64,000 nt of DNA from Candidatus Lumbricidiphila eiseniae (GTDB lineage: Bacteria; Actinomycetota; Actinomycetes; Actinomycetales; Microbacteriaceae): the NCBI GenBank assembly GCA_002529645.1, contig NAEP01000046.1, positions 1 to 64,000 of the forward strand, given 5' to 3'. The notes below the pieces were generated by a model, which did not search any database, had not been told where the DNA came from, and was given only the letters and a program-made list of their open reading frames with translations. Below, piece by piece: positions 16,783 through 25,619 of the stretch. The position numbers and the translations under genes were made by a program. The first letter of the stretch is position 1, and each line of letters starts with the position of its first letter.

Positions 16783-18777
16783 GTGTCCGTGATCGAGACA
16801 ACCCTTTTATCGCGTCCACCCGCCATCCATTCGTTTGCGAGCACATGGTTGAGCCCGGCAAGGGAGGAGAATTTCGCGCTGCCCACAGTGTCAAATTTTC
16901 ACGGGTACCTGCAGGTGGCGTGGGGACCGAGTGGTATTCAGAATTGGGTGGTGCCCCCCAGTGGCTATCCAACCCCCACGGGCATTCTTTATCGACTGGA
17001 CGGTACAGTTCCCACTCGTGTTGAGCCGGAGGGAACGCGATACCGGTGGTTTCCGTGGAAAGTTGAGCGCAGCCATCCGGTTGTTGACACGACGACGATA
17101 TTCCACGCGAGCGACTCGGCGGTCACCGAGCAGCTCACCTTCCGTGAATCTGGTCGCTTTGGACTCGTGTTTGGGGGCCTTGCCCGCACGTGGAGTTTCA
17201 CCGACTATTGGAATCTTCCCCCCGAAGATGTTCCTCAGCTCAATATCTCGTGGGACGGCGAAGCCGTTCTGGTGTCAGACACAAAAACATTCGGGGTCGC
17301 TCGCGTGTTCCCGCACGTAGCACCCTCGGCAGTGCGTGCGTACCGCCGCATGGACAGCTTCCTCAGCGGTTCCCCCGCTGACAAGCGTGGCCGCTTTGTT
17401 GTCCTTGAATTCGAGGTGGCTGACGGTGATGAGGTGAGTTGGACCGCAGTTCAGGGCGCTGCCTCAACCGTAACACCACGGACCATCCCCTCCTCCGGCC
17501 AGAGCCAGTGGTCTGAAGTGTGGGATGCTGCCTTTACGGCAAACAATGCTCATTTTTCCGGCCACCTACCCGCCCTGGATTTTGGTGATGAGCGGCTCAA
17601 CCGCCTCTACTACATGAGCGTTTTATCGTGTCTCATGAGCCGGAGATTGGCACCGGAGCTGTCAGATCGATCTCGCTTTGCCACCGGTGGGCAGGCAATC
17701 TGGTCGGGTGAGATACAGGCACTATCGCGTGCCTACACCTGGGGTGGTTCTGAGGGAGCCCCGACGACGAGTTTTTTGTGGGAGGTGCAACTGCAGGCCG
17801 CACTTCTTGCACGACTAGACCCAGATATACTTCGCACTCAGCTCGAGGGGTTTTTTCGAGCTGATATGGGAGCCCACTGGGGGATCGACGTTCTCACGGG
17901 CAGAGGCGTAGGAATGAGGTACGGGGTCAACGATGGCGCGATTATCACCGCGTGCGCCGACTACCTTCGAATTACGAAGGATGTCGCGTGGCTCGACAGC
18001 CTCGTGGGGGCAAATACCGTTCGCGAGCATCTACTCCGACACCTCGGCCAATTCGAAAAGCTCGCTGCGGGCCAGTCACTGTCTGATTTTGGTCACTCAG
18101 AAAACATCCTCGAGTGTGTCAGCACTTACGAGCATCGGATAGCGTCGTTCAACGCAATGGCCGCCTGGTGTTACCGGTTCGCAGCCGCCAACCTTGATCC
18201 TGAGCGTGCACCAGAATACTTACACAGGGCGGAAAAAATCGAAACCGCCGTTCACGATTTACTCCATCCGGACGGTTATTTTATGTGCGACACTCCCACG
18301 GGTCGGCGACCAGTTCGCACGTGTCTCGATTTCATCTACGTCGGTCGATTTATGGCCGATTACCTCTCAGACCACGATAAGTCAGCGATGCTGCAGTTTT
18401 TCACGCGTGAGCTTGAGACAGCCGATTGGATGCGGGCACTGTCACTGCACGACGGTGATGCTTTCACAACAAAACTCCCCTACTTTCAGACGTATCGTGC
18501 GGATCATCAAGCCTGTGGTAGCTACGATGGATGGCCCGGTTGGTCGGCGCAGGTTCGACTGCGGTTCGGGGATACTCAGGCAACACTCGAGTGGCTCCGC
18601 CGCATCAGCGAGACCACGTGGGAAGGGCCGTTTGGTCAGGCGCACTGGACGGGGATCACCGAAGCAGAAGGACAGCAAGCCGCTACCAAGTCGAGCTTCT
18701 TCAACGGAAATTGTTACCTTGAGGCCTGCGGTGTGACACTGGCAACAACGCTTCTGGAAGAGATAGCCGGACTCTGA
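16783..18777 (+). CDS. Six-hairpin ((alpha/alpha)6) glycoside hydrolase, MGH1-like
   Basis: 664 residues from GTG 16783, with GGGAGG 7 nt before it; the frame is open further upstream but that part crosses the repeat and hairpin and has no protein-like conservation. The N-terminal 260 residues look like a beta-sandwich. The C-terminal half has the Trp/Tyr-rich helical barrel of MGH1/amylo-glucosidase-like enzymes, with candidate acid residues in QAIWSGEIQALSRAY, YGVNDGAIITACADY and HSENILECVSTYEHR. No signal peptide, so it acts on an imported glycoside. Divergent from the LacI-controlled transporter unit, which suggests one pathway. The substrate is unknown. Confidence 0.75.
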   Translation: MSVIETTLLSRPPAIHSFASTWLSPAREENFALPTVSNFHGYLQVAWGPSGIQNWVVPPSGYPTPTGILYRLDGTVPTRVEPEGTRYRWFPWKVERSHPVVDTTTIFHASDSAVTEQLTFRESGRFGLVFGGLARTWSFTDYWNLPPEDVPQLNISWDGEAVLVSDTKTFGVARVFPHVAPSAVRAYRRMDSFLSGSPADKRGRFVVLEFEVADGDEVSWTAVQGAASTVTPRTIPSSGQSQWSEVWDAAFTANNAHFSGHLPALDFGDERLNRLYYMSVLSCLMSRRLAPELSDRSRFATGGQAIWSGEIQALSRAYTWGGSEGAPTTSFLWEVQLQAALLARLDPDILRTQLEGFFRADMGAHWGIDVLTGRGVGMRYGVNDGAIITACADYLRITKDVAWLDSLVGANTVREHLLRHLGQFEKLAAGQSLSDFGHSENILECVSTYEHRIASFNAMAAWCYRFAAANLDPERAPEYLHRAEKIETAVHDLLHPDGYFMCDTPTGRRPVRTCLDFIYVGRFMADYLSDHDKSAMLQFFTRELETADWMRALSLHDGDAFTTKLPYFQTYRADHQACGSYDGWPGWSAQVRLRFGDTQATLEWLRRISETTWEGPFGQAHWTGITEAEGQQAATKSSFFNGNCYLEACGVTLATTLLEEIAGL

Positions 18778-18854
18778 GTGTGCACGGGCTGTTCCGAAAA
18801 TATCACGGAAAAATTCGCAGTGACGAATACACGCAGGCAGATTCAGCGACGAGT

Positions 18855-18944
18855 GACTTCCCCGTACGCTGAGCGGGTGATTGCTAACAAAGAAAATTTC
18901 GTTGAGGTCAGTTCGGACTTCCCCGTATGCTGAACAGGTGACTG
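18855..18944. repeat. Two-copy 29-bp repeat, 61-bp period, containing the aspartase start
   Basis: Copies 18855-18883 and 18916-18944 match at 25 of 29 positions, with a 32-bp unrelated spacer. Each contains a -10-like box (TACGCT or TATGCT), six bases and a GTG. Only the second GTG begins the aspartase. The order CCCCG, loop, CGGG, TGA resembles a type I-E CRISPR repeat. Confidence 0.85.
18902..18937 (+). promoter_or_regulatory. Leaderless promoter of aspA
   Basis: TTGAGG (18902-18907), an 18-bp spacer and TATGCT (18926-18931) end six bases before the GTG at 18938, so transcription should start at or next to the start codon. No ribosome-binding site is present. Confidence 0.65.
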
Positions 18945-20410
18945 TCTCGCCGTTGAGCACCCGTACCGAAACTGATTCGTTGGGTTCCGAAGAAATCCCG
19001 AGTGACGCCTACTGGGGAATTCACACCAAACGAGCGCTGGACAACTTTCCGATCACCAAGCGGCCTATCTCGATATACCCGGAGCTGGTCAATGCGCTCG
19101 CCGCAGTGAAACAGGCGGCCGCACGCGCGAATCGCGATCTCGGGGTGTTGAAACCCGAGAAGGCCGGATGGATCGACGAGGCGTGCCGCCGTATCCTTGC
19201 GGGCCAGTTGCACGATCAGTTCATGGTTGGGGTCATTCAGGGCGGAGCCGGGACATCCACCAATATGAATGCAAACGAGGTTATTACTAACCTTGCGCTT
19301 GAGATCGCCGGGTATGAGAAAGGCCGGTACGACATCCTGCACCCGATTGACGATGTCAACCGGAGTCAATCCACGAACGATACCTATCCGACAGCGGTGA
19401 AGCTTGCGGTGGCGTTCTCCCTGGAAACTATGCTTATAGAGTTGGACCACCTGCGGCATGCGTTTTCACACAAGGGTCGCGAGTTTCACGAGGTTCTCAA
19501 GGTGGGGCGCACCCAGTTGCAGGACGCCGTCCCGATGACGCTCGGACAAGAGTTTCACGGCTTTGCGACAACACTCGGTGAGGATTTTGATCGTCTTCGA
19601 GATACGGTCAGTCTGCTGTCGGAAGTCAACTTGGGGGCGACCGCGATCGGCACCGGAATCACTGCGGAGCCCGGATACATCGAGGCGGTTATTGCTCACC
19701 TCAGTGAAATTTCCGGCGTGTGTTTGGTGAGTGCTCCCGACCTCATTGAGGCGACGAGTGATGTCGGTGTGTTTATGACTTTTTCGAGCGCGCTCAAGCG
19801 CAGTGCCATCAAGCTTTCGAAAATCTGTAACGATCTACGACTTCTGTCTTCCGGTCCGCAGGCTGGGTTCGGAGAGATCAACCTTCCACCAAGACAGGCG
19901 GGCTCCTCCATCATGCCGGGCAAAGTCAACCCCGTTATCCCAGAAGCGGTCAGCCAGGTGGCATACGCTATCGCGGGCGCTGACCTCACCGTCACGATGG
20001 CCGCGGAAGGGGGACAACTGCAACTCAATGCCTTTGAACCGGTTATCGCACACTCTTTGCTGCAGTCGATCACCTGGATGCGTCAGGCCTGCTGGACACT
20101 GCGTGTGAACTGTGTCGAGGGCATCACCGCAAACACCGACCGGTTGCAGGCGATGGTCGCGTCGAGTGTCGGGGTTATCACGGCGCTTATCCCGTTCATC
20201 GGCTACACCGAGGCGGCGACCATCGCCACACAGGCACTGCACTCTGGTCGCCCGGTCGCCGACCTTGTTGTCGAGGCGGGGCTCATGTCGCGTGAGGATG
20301 TCGCAGCCCAACTCTCACCGAGCAGGCTCGCTGCGCTGCATCCTCTGACAGTGCCGACAGCGATGCCCGTTCGTATCGCCCCACACCACACCCCGGGGAA
20401 CAGCAGTTAG
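18938..20410 (+). CDS. aspA: Aspartate ammonia-lyase
   Basis: 490 residues from GTG 18938, chosen because a TATGCT promoter box sits six bases upstream and family similarity begins with ETDSLGSEEIPSDAYWGIHT. The fumarase/aspartase superfamily signature GSSIMPGKVNP is present, as are GGAGTSTNMNANEV and SQSTNDTYPTAVKLA. NFPI and YGIHT-like N-terminal features favour aspartase (L-aspartate to fumarate and ammonia) over class II fumarase. It acts in the cytoplasm as a homotetramer in known cases. It ends 4 bp into the convergent hydrolase gene and is unrelated to the flanking sugar clusters as far as can be seen. Confidence 0.88.
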   Translation: MTVSPLSTRTETDSLGSEEIPSDAYWGIHTKRALDNFPITKRPISIYPELVNALAAVKQAAARANRDLGVLKPEKAGWIDEACRRILAGQLHDQFMVGVIQGGAGTSTNMNANEVITNLALEIAGYEKGRYDILHPIDDVNRSQSTNDTYPTAVKLAVAFSLETMLIELDHLRHAFSHKGREFHEVLKVGRTQLQDAVPMTLGQEFHGFATTLGEDFDRLRDTVSLLSEVNLGATAIGTGITAEPGYIEAVIAHLSEISGVCLVSAPDLIEATSDVGVFMTFSSALKRSAIKLSKICNDLRLLSSGPQAGFGEINLPPRQAGSSIMPGKVNPVIPEAVSQVAYAIAGADLTVTMAAEGGQLQLNAFEPVIAHSLLQSITWMRQACWTLRVNCVEGITANTDRLQAMVASSVGVITALIPFIGYTEAATIATQALHSGRPVADLVVEAGLMSREDVAAQLSPSRLAALHPLTVPTAMPVRIAPHHTPGNSS

Positions 20411-21282
20411 ATGATGCGGCAGTGTGTCGTGAGTGACCCGATCTTATCGATGGTGATCGTCACAGTTGAGCCATCCTGCAGGAATACCGGGGGCTTACGC
20501 GAATATCCGGCTCCACCGGGACTGCCGGTTGAGATGAGCGTGCCGGGGGGAATAGTCGCAGAGCGGGAGAGTAGGTGGATGATCTCGGCAACGGAGCGAA
20601 CCATGTCACCGCTCGAGGCATCCTGCATGATGCGTCCGTCGAGATTGGTAGTAAGCCAGAGATCTTGCGGGTCGGGGATCTCGTCAGCGGTTACGACGAC
20701 CGGGCCGGTCGGGGTGAATCCGTCAAAAGACTTACAGCGGGACCACTGCGCTTCGCTGAACTGGAGGTCGCGAGCGGTGATGTCATTGACAACGGTGTAG
20801 CCCCATACGTACTCGAGTGCGTCGAGCACGGGTACCTCGTGCGCGGCACGACCGATGATGACACCCAGTTCGGCCTCGTAGTCGACCTGCGTGGTGAGAT
20901 CGCCCGGCCACTTTGTGGTTGCGTCGTGGCCGGTGAGTGAATTTGGCCAGAGCGAGAAGATCGTCATCGCCGACTCTGAGCGGAGTTTGAGCTCAGAGGC
21001 GTGGGCGGCATAGTTCGCACCGATCGCGATGATCTGGGCGGGGCGCAGTACCGCCGAGCAGTAGCGCAGTTGGGTGATGGGCACAGGCTCGGCCCCGCCT
21101 GCGGTTGCAGCATCCACAACCTGGGACACCTCGGCAAGACCGCTCTCGCCGCGGTCAATGAGTTCCTGCAGGATGGCCGGGGGGTTCGGCATGAGTTCAT
21201 CAAGAAACAGCGCACCGCCCTCAATGACCACGGCAAGCCGTGGGGTCAGCTGCGCCTCCGACCTGAGGTGCGCGAATTTCAC
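20407..21282 (-). CDS. Fumarylacetoacetate hydrolase-family protein (2,4-diketo-3-deoxy-L-fuconate hydrolase candidate)
   Basis: 291 residues with GTG start preceded by a TAGCCT box six bases upstream (leaderless). FAH-fold signatures: IIAIGANYAAHASE, DYEAELGVIIGR (metal-binding acidic residues), GYTVVNDITARDLQ, KSFDGFTPTGPVVV and GTLISTGSPGGAGYSRKPP. It lies downstream of the SDR at 21516, next to L-fuconate dehydratase and an aldo-keto reductase. In the non-phosphorylating L-fucose route of Xanthomonas, a FAH-family enzyme splits 2,4-diketo-3-deoxy-L-fuconate into pyruvate and L-lactate, which is the most likely role here. Confidence 0.87.
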   Translation of the reverse strand: MKFAHLRSEAQLTPRLAVVIEGGALFLDELMPNPPAILQELIDRGESGLAEVSQVVDAATAGGAEPVPITQLRYCSAVLRPAQIIAIGANYAAHASELKLRSESAMTIFSLWPNSLTGHDATTKWPGDLTTQVDYEAELGVIIGRAAHEVPVLDALEYVWGYTVVNDITARDLQFSEAQWSRCKSFDGFTPTGPVVVTADEIPDPQDLWLTTNLDGRIMQDASSGDMVRSVAEIIHLLSRSATIPPGTLISTGSPGGAGYSRKPPVFLQDGSTVTITIDKIGSLTTHCRII

Positions 21283-21288
21283 CTGTCA

Positions 21289-21294
21289 AGGCTA
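21289..21294 (-). promoter_or_regulatory. Leaderless -10 box of the FAH-family gene
   Basis: TAGCCT on the minus strand ends six bases before the GTG at 21282. It would give the hydrolase its own transcript in addition to read-through from the SDR. Confidence 0.5.
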
Positions 21295-21311
21295 TAGGTT
21301 GGGCGGGAGGT

Positions 21312-21352
21312 GTAGGGGCTCTCCTGCACACAGTGTGCAGGAGAGCCCCTAC
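21312..21352. terminator. Perfect 41-nt palindrome between SDR and FAH genes
   Basis: Twenty bases (21312-21331) are exactly complementary to 21333-21352 around a single central base. In RNA this gives a very stable hairpin downstream of the SDR stop and upstream of the FAH promoter. It may act as terminator, processing site or protein-binding palindrome. Confidence 0.6.
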
Positions 21353-21390
21353 GATCACAGATCGTGAGAATACGGTTAGGAGCGGTGGAG

Positions 21391-21541
21391 GTCTTGTCCG
21401 CGCGGTCGTACCCGCAACTGTCGAACATCAATCTCCGGGAACCCGATCTGAGTCTTGTCCGCGCTGTCGTAACCGCAACACCGCTTCTGCCTGCCGCCGA
21501 AGTTCGCGAATCACCCTATCCGCGCGGTCGTACCCGCAACT
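21391..21541. repeat. Three-copy 29-bp repeat with exact 32-bp spacers at the 3' end of an SDR gene
   Basis: Copies 21391-21419, 21452-21480 and 21513-21541 are spaced exactly 61 bp apart, with 32-bp spacers at 21420-21451 and 21481-21512. Copies 1 and 3 share an identical 23-base stretch starting at the TCCGCG core. Copy 3 contains the TAG stop (21516-21518) and last codons of the SDR gene, so it is probably the ancestral copy. This is the exact unit length of a type I-E CRISPR array, but no cas gene is near. Confidence 0.92.
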
Positions 21542-22271
21542 CTTGCATGCCGCCGTCGATCGCGAGCGAGACTCCCGTGGTAGATCTCGACGCGGGACTT
21601 GCCAGGTAGGCAACCGCGTCGGCGATTTCCTGCGGGTCAACGAGCCGACCGTGAGGTTGGCGGGCCTCCAGCGCGGACCGCTCGCTGGTTGGGTTGGATG
21701 CCACGGAGAGCAGCCGCTGCACCCACGGCGTGTCCGCGGTTCCGGGGGTAACCGCGTTCACCCGTACTCCCTCGTGGAGGTGGTCAGCCGCCATCGCCCG
21801 AGTGAGTGCTGAGATGGCTCCCTTACTCGCTGAGTACAGTGCGCGGTCGGTGATGCCCGCGGTAGCGGCGACAGATGACACATTGACGATGGCGGCAACC
21901 GGTGAGCGTCGCAGGTGTGGTAGCGCGGCACGGCTCACGCGGGCGGTGCCGATGACATTGACATCGAGGATGCGGTGCCACTCATCGTCGGAGTTCGTCT
22001 CGACGGTTCCGATCGCGCCAATTCCAGCATTGTTGACGACAATGTCGATGCCGCCGAACTCAGCGGCAACCCGGTCAATACCGGCGCGCACGGAGTCATC
22101 ATCAGCGATATTCACACTTATGACGAGGTCGTGTGTGTTGGTTCCACGGGGTTGTACATCAAACACTGCGATTCGTGCACCGCCGGTGCGCAAGCGAGTT
22201 GCAATGGCAGCACCGATGCCGGACGCACCGCCGGTGACCACGGCGACCAGTCCTTCAAAATCCTTCGTCAC
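21516..22271 (-). CDS. SDR-family dehydrogenase (2-keto-3-deoxy-L-fuconate dehydrogenase candidate)
   Basis: 251 residues from GTG 22271, with AAGGA about 8 nt upstream. VVTGGASGIG near residue 10, NNAGIG, and YSASKG (catalytic Tyr and Lys) are present, ending in TTGVSLAIDGGMQELRV. Divergent from L-fuconate dehydratase, with the FAH-family hydrolase downstream on the same strand. In the known non-phosphorylating L-fucose route an SDR oxidises 2-keto-3-deoxy-L-fuconate to the 2,4-diketo compound; this is the expected function. Its last codons and stop lie in the third copy of a 61-bp-period repeat. Confidence 0.88.
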   Translation of the reverse strand: MTKDFEGLVAVVTGGASGIGAAIATRLRTGGARIAVFDVQPRGTNTHDLVISVNIADDDSVRAGIDRVAAEFGGIDIVVNNAGIGAIGTVETNSDDEWHRILDVNVIGTARVSRAALPHLRRSPVAAIVNVSSVAATAGITDRALYSASKGAISALTRAMAADHLHEGVRVNAVTPGTADTPWVQRLLSVASNPTSERSALEARQPHGRLVDPQEIADAVAYLASPASRSTTGVSLAIDGGMQELRVRPRG

Positions 22272-22391
22272 GTTGAGTCCTTCTCTCTGCACCAATGTGG
22301 TGGGCGTGTCGGGGCGGACCCGCGCGAACATCGGAAGTCTGCGTGGGTATCCGCTCAATGGAACCTGCAGTCTTACACACTTCCCCTGAGA

Positions 22392-22420
22392 TTGACAGAG
22401 AGACATCGGATGTTTAGGGT
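22392..22420 (+). promoter_or_regulatory. fucD promoter with operator palindrome in the spacer
   Basis: TTGACA (22392-22397), 17 bp, TAGGGT (22415-22420). The spacer holds the perfect palindrome ACATCGGATGT (22403-22413). On the opposite strand it reads AAACATCCGATGTCT, which matches the site at 27929-27943 in 14 of 15 positions, so the GntR regulator at 27161 probably represses here. Confidence 0.75.
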
Positions 22421-22463
22421 TAGATGATCCCGCGTGCGGATCGAGTACCGGAAGTGAGCTCCA

Positions 22464-23765
22464 ATGTCCACAATTATCAGCGTCGAAACCTGTGACGTGA
22501 GGTTTCCCACCTCGCAGCAGTTGGACGGCTCGGATGCGATGAATGCCGACCCGGACTACTCGGCAGCCTATGTCACCATTGGCACCGATGCGAGTGACGG
22601 GCTAGAAGGCCACGGCTTCGTCTTCACCATTGGTCGCGGAAATGATGTTCAGGTCGCGGCGATCAACGCGCTTCGTGGGCACCTGCTTGGGCGAAACACC
22701 GAGGAGCTCTTGGCCGACATGGGCGAGACATCCCGACTTTTCATGCACGACTCACAGTTGCGGTGGCTAGGGCCGGAAAAGGGCATCATGCACATGGCCA
22801 TCGGTGCGGTTGTCAATGCCCTGTGGGATCTGCGGGCGAAACGAGCCGGGATGCCGCTGTGGCAACTGCTATCGGGCCTGAGCCCCGACGAGATCCTCTC
22901 GCTTGTTGATTTCCGCTACCTCACCGATGCGCTGACCCCCGCCGAGGCACGAGACATTCTTGTGCGGGCAGAGCCCGGACGCGCCGCACGCACCGCCCAG
23001 CTGCGTGAGGTGGGGTATCCCGCCTACACGACCTCGCCCGGGTGGCTTGGGTATTCCGACGAGAAGCTTGCCCGGCTCTGTCGAGAGGCGGTTGCCGAGG
23101 GATTCCCACAGATTAAACTCAAGGTTGGCAGCAACCTCGATGATGATCGCCGCCGCCTCCGAATCGCCCGTGACACGGTGGGTCCCGACTTCCCGCTCGC
23201 GATTGATGCCAACCAACGGTGGGATGTCCCGGACGCGATCGCGTGGGTCACTGCGCTCGCCGAATTCGATCTCGCGTGGATCGAGGAGCCCACAAGTCCC
23301 GACGATGTGCTCGGCCACGCCGCGATTGCCCGGGCCGTGGCACCCGTGCGGGTGGCAACCGGGGAACACTGTCAGAATCGGGTCGTCTTCAAGCAGATGC
23401 TGCAGGCTGATGCCCTGCAGGTCATGCAGATCGATGCGACCAGGGTGGGCGGGGTGAACGAGAATATTGCACACCTGTTATTGGCGGCCAAGTTCGGTGT
23501 GCCCGTGTGCCCGCACGCGGGTGGAGTTGGGCTGTGCGAGGTTGTGCAGCACCTTTCAATGTTTGACTTCGTTGCCGTGTCCGGCACGATGGAGGGGCGG
23601 ATGATTGAATTCGTCGATCATCTCCACGAACACTTCATTACCCCCACCGACGTACGGCGGGGGCGGTACCACGCGCCGATAGCGCCGGGTGCGGGTTCAG
23701 AAATGCGTGCGGCATCTCTTGATGCCTATCGGTGGACGGGTCAGCACACCGGAGTAACAGTATGA
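22464..23765 (+). CDS. L-fuconate dehydratase (enolase superfamily)
   Basis: 433 residues, the length of known L-fuconate dehydratases. The N-terminus has the typical DVRFPTS...[17 protein letters not shown] pattern. The barrel domain shows KLKVG (catalytic Lys region), AIDANQRWD and WIEEP (metal-binding Asp and Glu), ATGEHCQNR and [12 protein letters not shown] (the catalytic His). It removes water from L-fuconate to give 2-keto-3-deoxy-L-fuconate. The promoter is TTGACA-N17-TAGGGT with a palindrome in the spacer. The stop overlaps the start of the aldo-keto reductase (ATGA), so the two are coupled. Confidence 0.93.
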   Translation: MSTIISVETCDVRFPTSQQLDGSDAMNADPDYSAAYVTIGTDASDGLEGHGFVFTIGRGNDVQVAAINALRGHLLGRNTEELLADMGETSRLFMHDSQLRWLGPEKGIMHMAIGAVVNALWDLRAKRAGMPLWQLLSGLSPDEILSLVDFRYLTDALTPAEARDILVRAEPGRAARTAQLREVGYPAYTTSPGWLGYSDEKLARLCREAVAEGFPQIKLKVGSNLDDDRRRLRIARDTVGPDFPLAIDANQRWDVPDAIAWVTALAEFDLAWIEEPTSPDDVLGHAAIARAVAPVRVATGEHCQNRVVFKQMLQADALQVMQIDATRVGGVNENIAHLLLAAKFGVPVCPHAGGVGLCEVVQHLSMFDFVAVSGTMEGRMIEFVDHLHEHFITPTDVRRGRYHAPIAPGAGSEMRAASLDAYRWTGQHTGVTV

Positions 23766-24751
23766 GCGGCGTGGGGGGTCTCGACCGGACGGGGTCGGAG
23801 CCCATCCGGTTTGGGCGTCTTGGGTTTGGGTGTGCCTCGCTCGGCGGGCTCTACCACACGGTTACCGACGCCGAGGCCCAGGCCGCTCTCGAGGCTGCGT
23901 GGGGTGGCGGCATCCGATACTTTGACACGGCACCGCACTACGGGGTGGGGCTCTCAGAAGAGCGCCTCGGCGCGTTTTTGCGCGGGAGGCCCCGGGACGA
24001 ATTTATTGTGTCAACCAAGGTCGGTCGGGTGCTGGAGCCCAACCCTCACTTCCACGGCGAATCAGATATAGCGGAGGGTTTCATGGCCCCGGCCACCCGT
24101 GTGCGCCGATTTGATCCGACTGAAGCGGGCGTGCGCCGCAGCCTGGAGGAGTCGCTTGAACGGATGGGCCTCGACCGCATCGACATCCTCTTCCTGCACG
24201 ATCCTGACGTCTACGATCTCGACTGGGGCCTGCGCGAGGGACTTCCTGCGCTCGCGAAACTCCGCGATGAGGGACTTGTGCGGGAGATCGGGATCGGTGT
24301 GAACAGCGTTGCTGTTGCCGCGCGGGCCGTGCGGGAGGGCGACCTCGACCTTGTTATGCTCGCGGGCCGCTACACCCTGCTCGAACAGACCGCGACGGAA
24401 GACCTGTTCCCGCTGTGTGCGCAACGAGGTGTACGGATCGTCAACGCGGCCGTCTACAACTCCGGGCTGCTTGCCACCGCCCACCCCGGAACCGCCGCGA
24501 AATACAACTATTCGGATGTCCCCGCCGATGTGCTGGCCACCGCTCGCGCACTCGCCGTCGTGTGCACCCGGTTCGGAGTGGAGTTGCCCGCCGCCGCGAT
24601 TCAGTACCCGCTGCGGAACCCGCTTATTGCGACGGTTGTTGTGGGCACCTCAAACGCGGCCGCAGTGCGCGAGAACCTCGCCCGGATGGCCGTGACAATT
24701 CCCGCTGACCTGTGGCGAGAGCTTGCCGCGCAGGGGCTTATTGACTCATAG
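23762..24751 (+). CDS. Aldo/keto reductase, L-fucose dehydrogenase type
   Basis: 329 residues from ATG 23762, in ATGA overlap with the dehydratase stop. Aldo-keto reductase barrel: [29 protein letters not shown] (catalytic Asp and Tyr), STKVGR (Lys), [12 protein letters not shown] (His) and [11 protein letters not shown]. It fits the D-threo-aldose/L-fucose 1-dehydrogenase group, which makes L-fucono-lactone with NAD(P). This is the first oxidation step of the pathway in this cluster. Convergent with the fuconolactonase-type gene, overlapping by 14 bp. Confidence 0.9.
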   Translation: MSGVGGLDRTGSEPIRFGRLGFGCASLGGLYHTVTDAEAQAALEAAWGGGIRYFDTAPHYGVGLSEERLGAFLRGRPRDEFIVSTKVGRVLEPNPHFHGESDIAEGFMAPATRVRRFDPTEAGVRRSLEESLERMGLDRIDILFLHDPDVYDLDWGLREGLPALAKLRDEGLVREIGIGVNSVAVAARAVREGDLDLVMLAGRYTLLEQTATEDLFPLCAQRGVRIVNAAVYNSGLLATAHPGTAAKYNYSDVPADVLATARALAVVCTRFGVELPAAAIQYPLRNPLIATVVVGTSNAAAVRENLARMAVTIPADLWRELAAQGLIDS

Positions 24752-25616
24752 TCTGCGATGATTCATCCAACCGGTAGAACACTGCCCCGGTTCGATAAGA
24801 GAGCTCTTCCCACTCAGCATCGGTGCTCCCGGTTGCGCGCTGTACCTGACTGATCCAGTCGGCGAATGTTCCTCCGGCCCCGCTGAGTGCGGACACCGGC
24901 CAATCGCTTCCGATCATTGATCGCGTCGTTCCAAAGGCCGCAACCGCGTGTGCGATGAAGGCATCTGCCCGTGCCCGCAACAGTTGTGGCGTACTAGCCT
25001 CACCGGCTAATCCCGACACCTTGATAAACACGTTGGGCAGTGCGGACAGGCGGGTGATCTCTTTCGCCCATGCTCGCCCGGACTCGCTGGTAATTCCCTC
25101 ATCGACGTTCGGCTTGCCGAGATGATCTACGACAACGCGGAGGTCGGGAATCTCCGCGAGCAGGGCTGTAAGCAGTGGAAGTTGGTTCCGGTTAACACAC
25201 GCATCAAAGGTGAGGCCACTGTGTGCGATATCGCGAAGACCCTGCCGGAACAGGGGGTCGATAAACACCTCGTCCGGATGAGATTGAATATTGTGTCGCA
25301 CGCCAACAACTCGCTGGTGTGCCGCGTAGGTGTCGAGCAGTTTGGCACGGGCCGAGGCATCCTGTAGGTCAATATTCGCGACGACCCCGGTGAGTTCCGG
25401 CCAGGTGTCACCCCAGGATGTCACCCAGCTGAGTTCTCTGAGCGGGGTGGTGCAGCTTGCTTCGACGAACACCATGCGTTCGGTTTGTCCCTGTGCCCGG
25501 TCGATCGCGGGGGGCAGAAACGAATGATTGAGGGCGGCTGAGCCCGTAAGCCAGGGGTAGTCAAGACGAGTCGGATCCCACACGTGCACGTGCGTATCGA
25601 GCACCGAGAGTGTCAC
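24738..25616 (-). CDS. Amidohydrolase-family lactonase (L-fuconolactonase candidate)
   Basis: 292 residues. Amidohydrolase-2 fold: DTHVHVWDP at the N-terminus (HxH motif), VVDHLGKPN (His), KVSGL and MIGSDWPVS (the conserved Asp). Enzymes of this type open L-fucono-1,5-lactone to L-fuconate. It ends the minus-strand unit led by the GntR regulator (27901), 3 bp after the mutarotase gene. The set of neighbouring genes makes the fucose role very likely; a role on rhamnono- or galactono-lactone is possible. Confidence 0.88.
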   Translation of the reverse strand: MTLSVLDTHVHVWDPTRLDYPWLTGSAALNHSFLPPAIDRAQGQTERMVFVEASCTTPLRELSWVTSWGDTWPELTGVVANIDLQDASARAKLLDTYAAHQRVVGVRHNIQSHPDEVFIDPLFRQGLRDIAHSGLTFDACVNRNQLPLLTALLAEIPDLRVVVDHLGKPNVDEGITSESGRAWAKEITRLSALPNVFIKVSGLAGEASTPQLLRARADAFIAHAVAAFGTTRSMIGSDWPVSALSGAGGTFADWISQVQRATGSTDAEWEELSYRTGAVFYRLDESSQTMSQ

Positions 25617-25619
25617 GGG

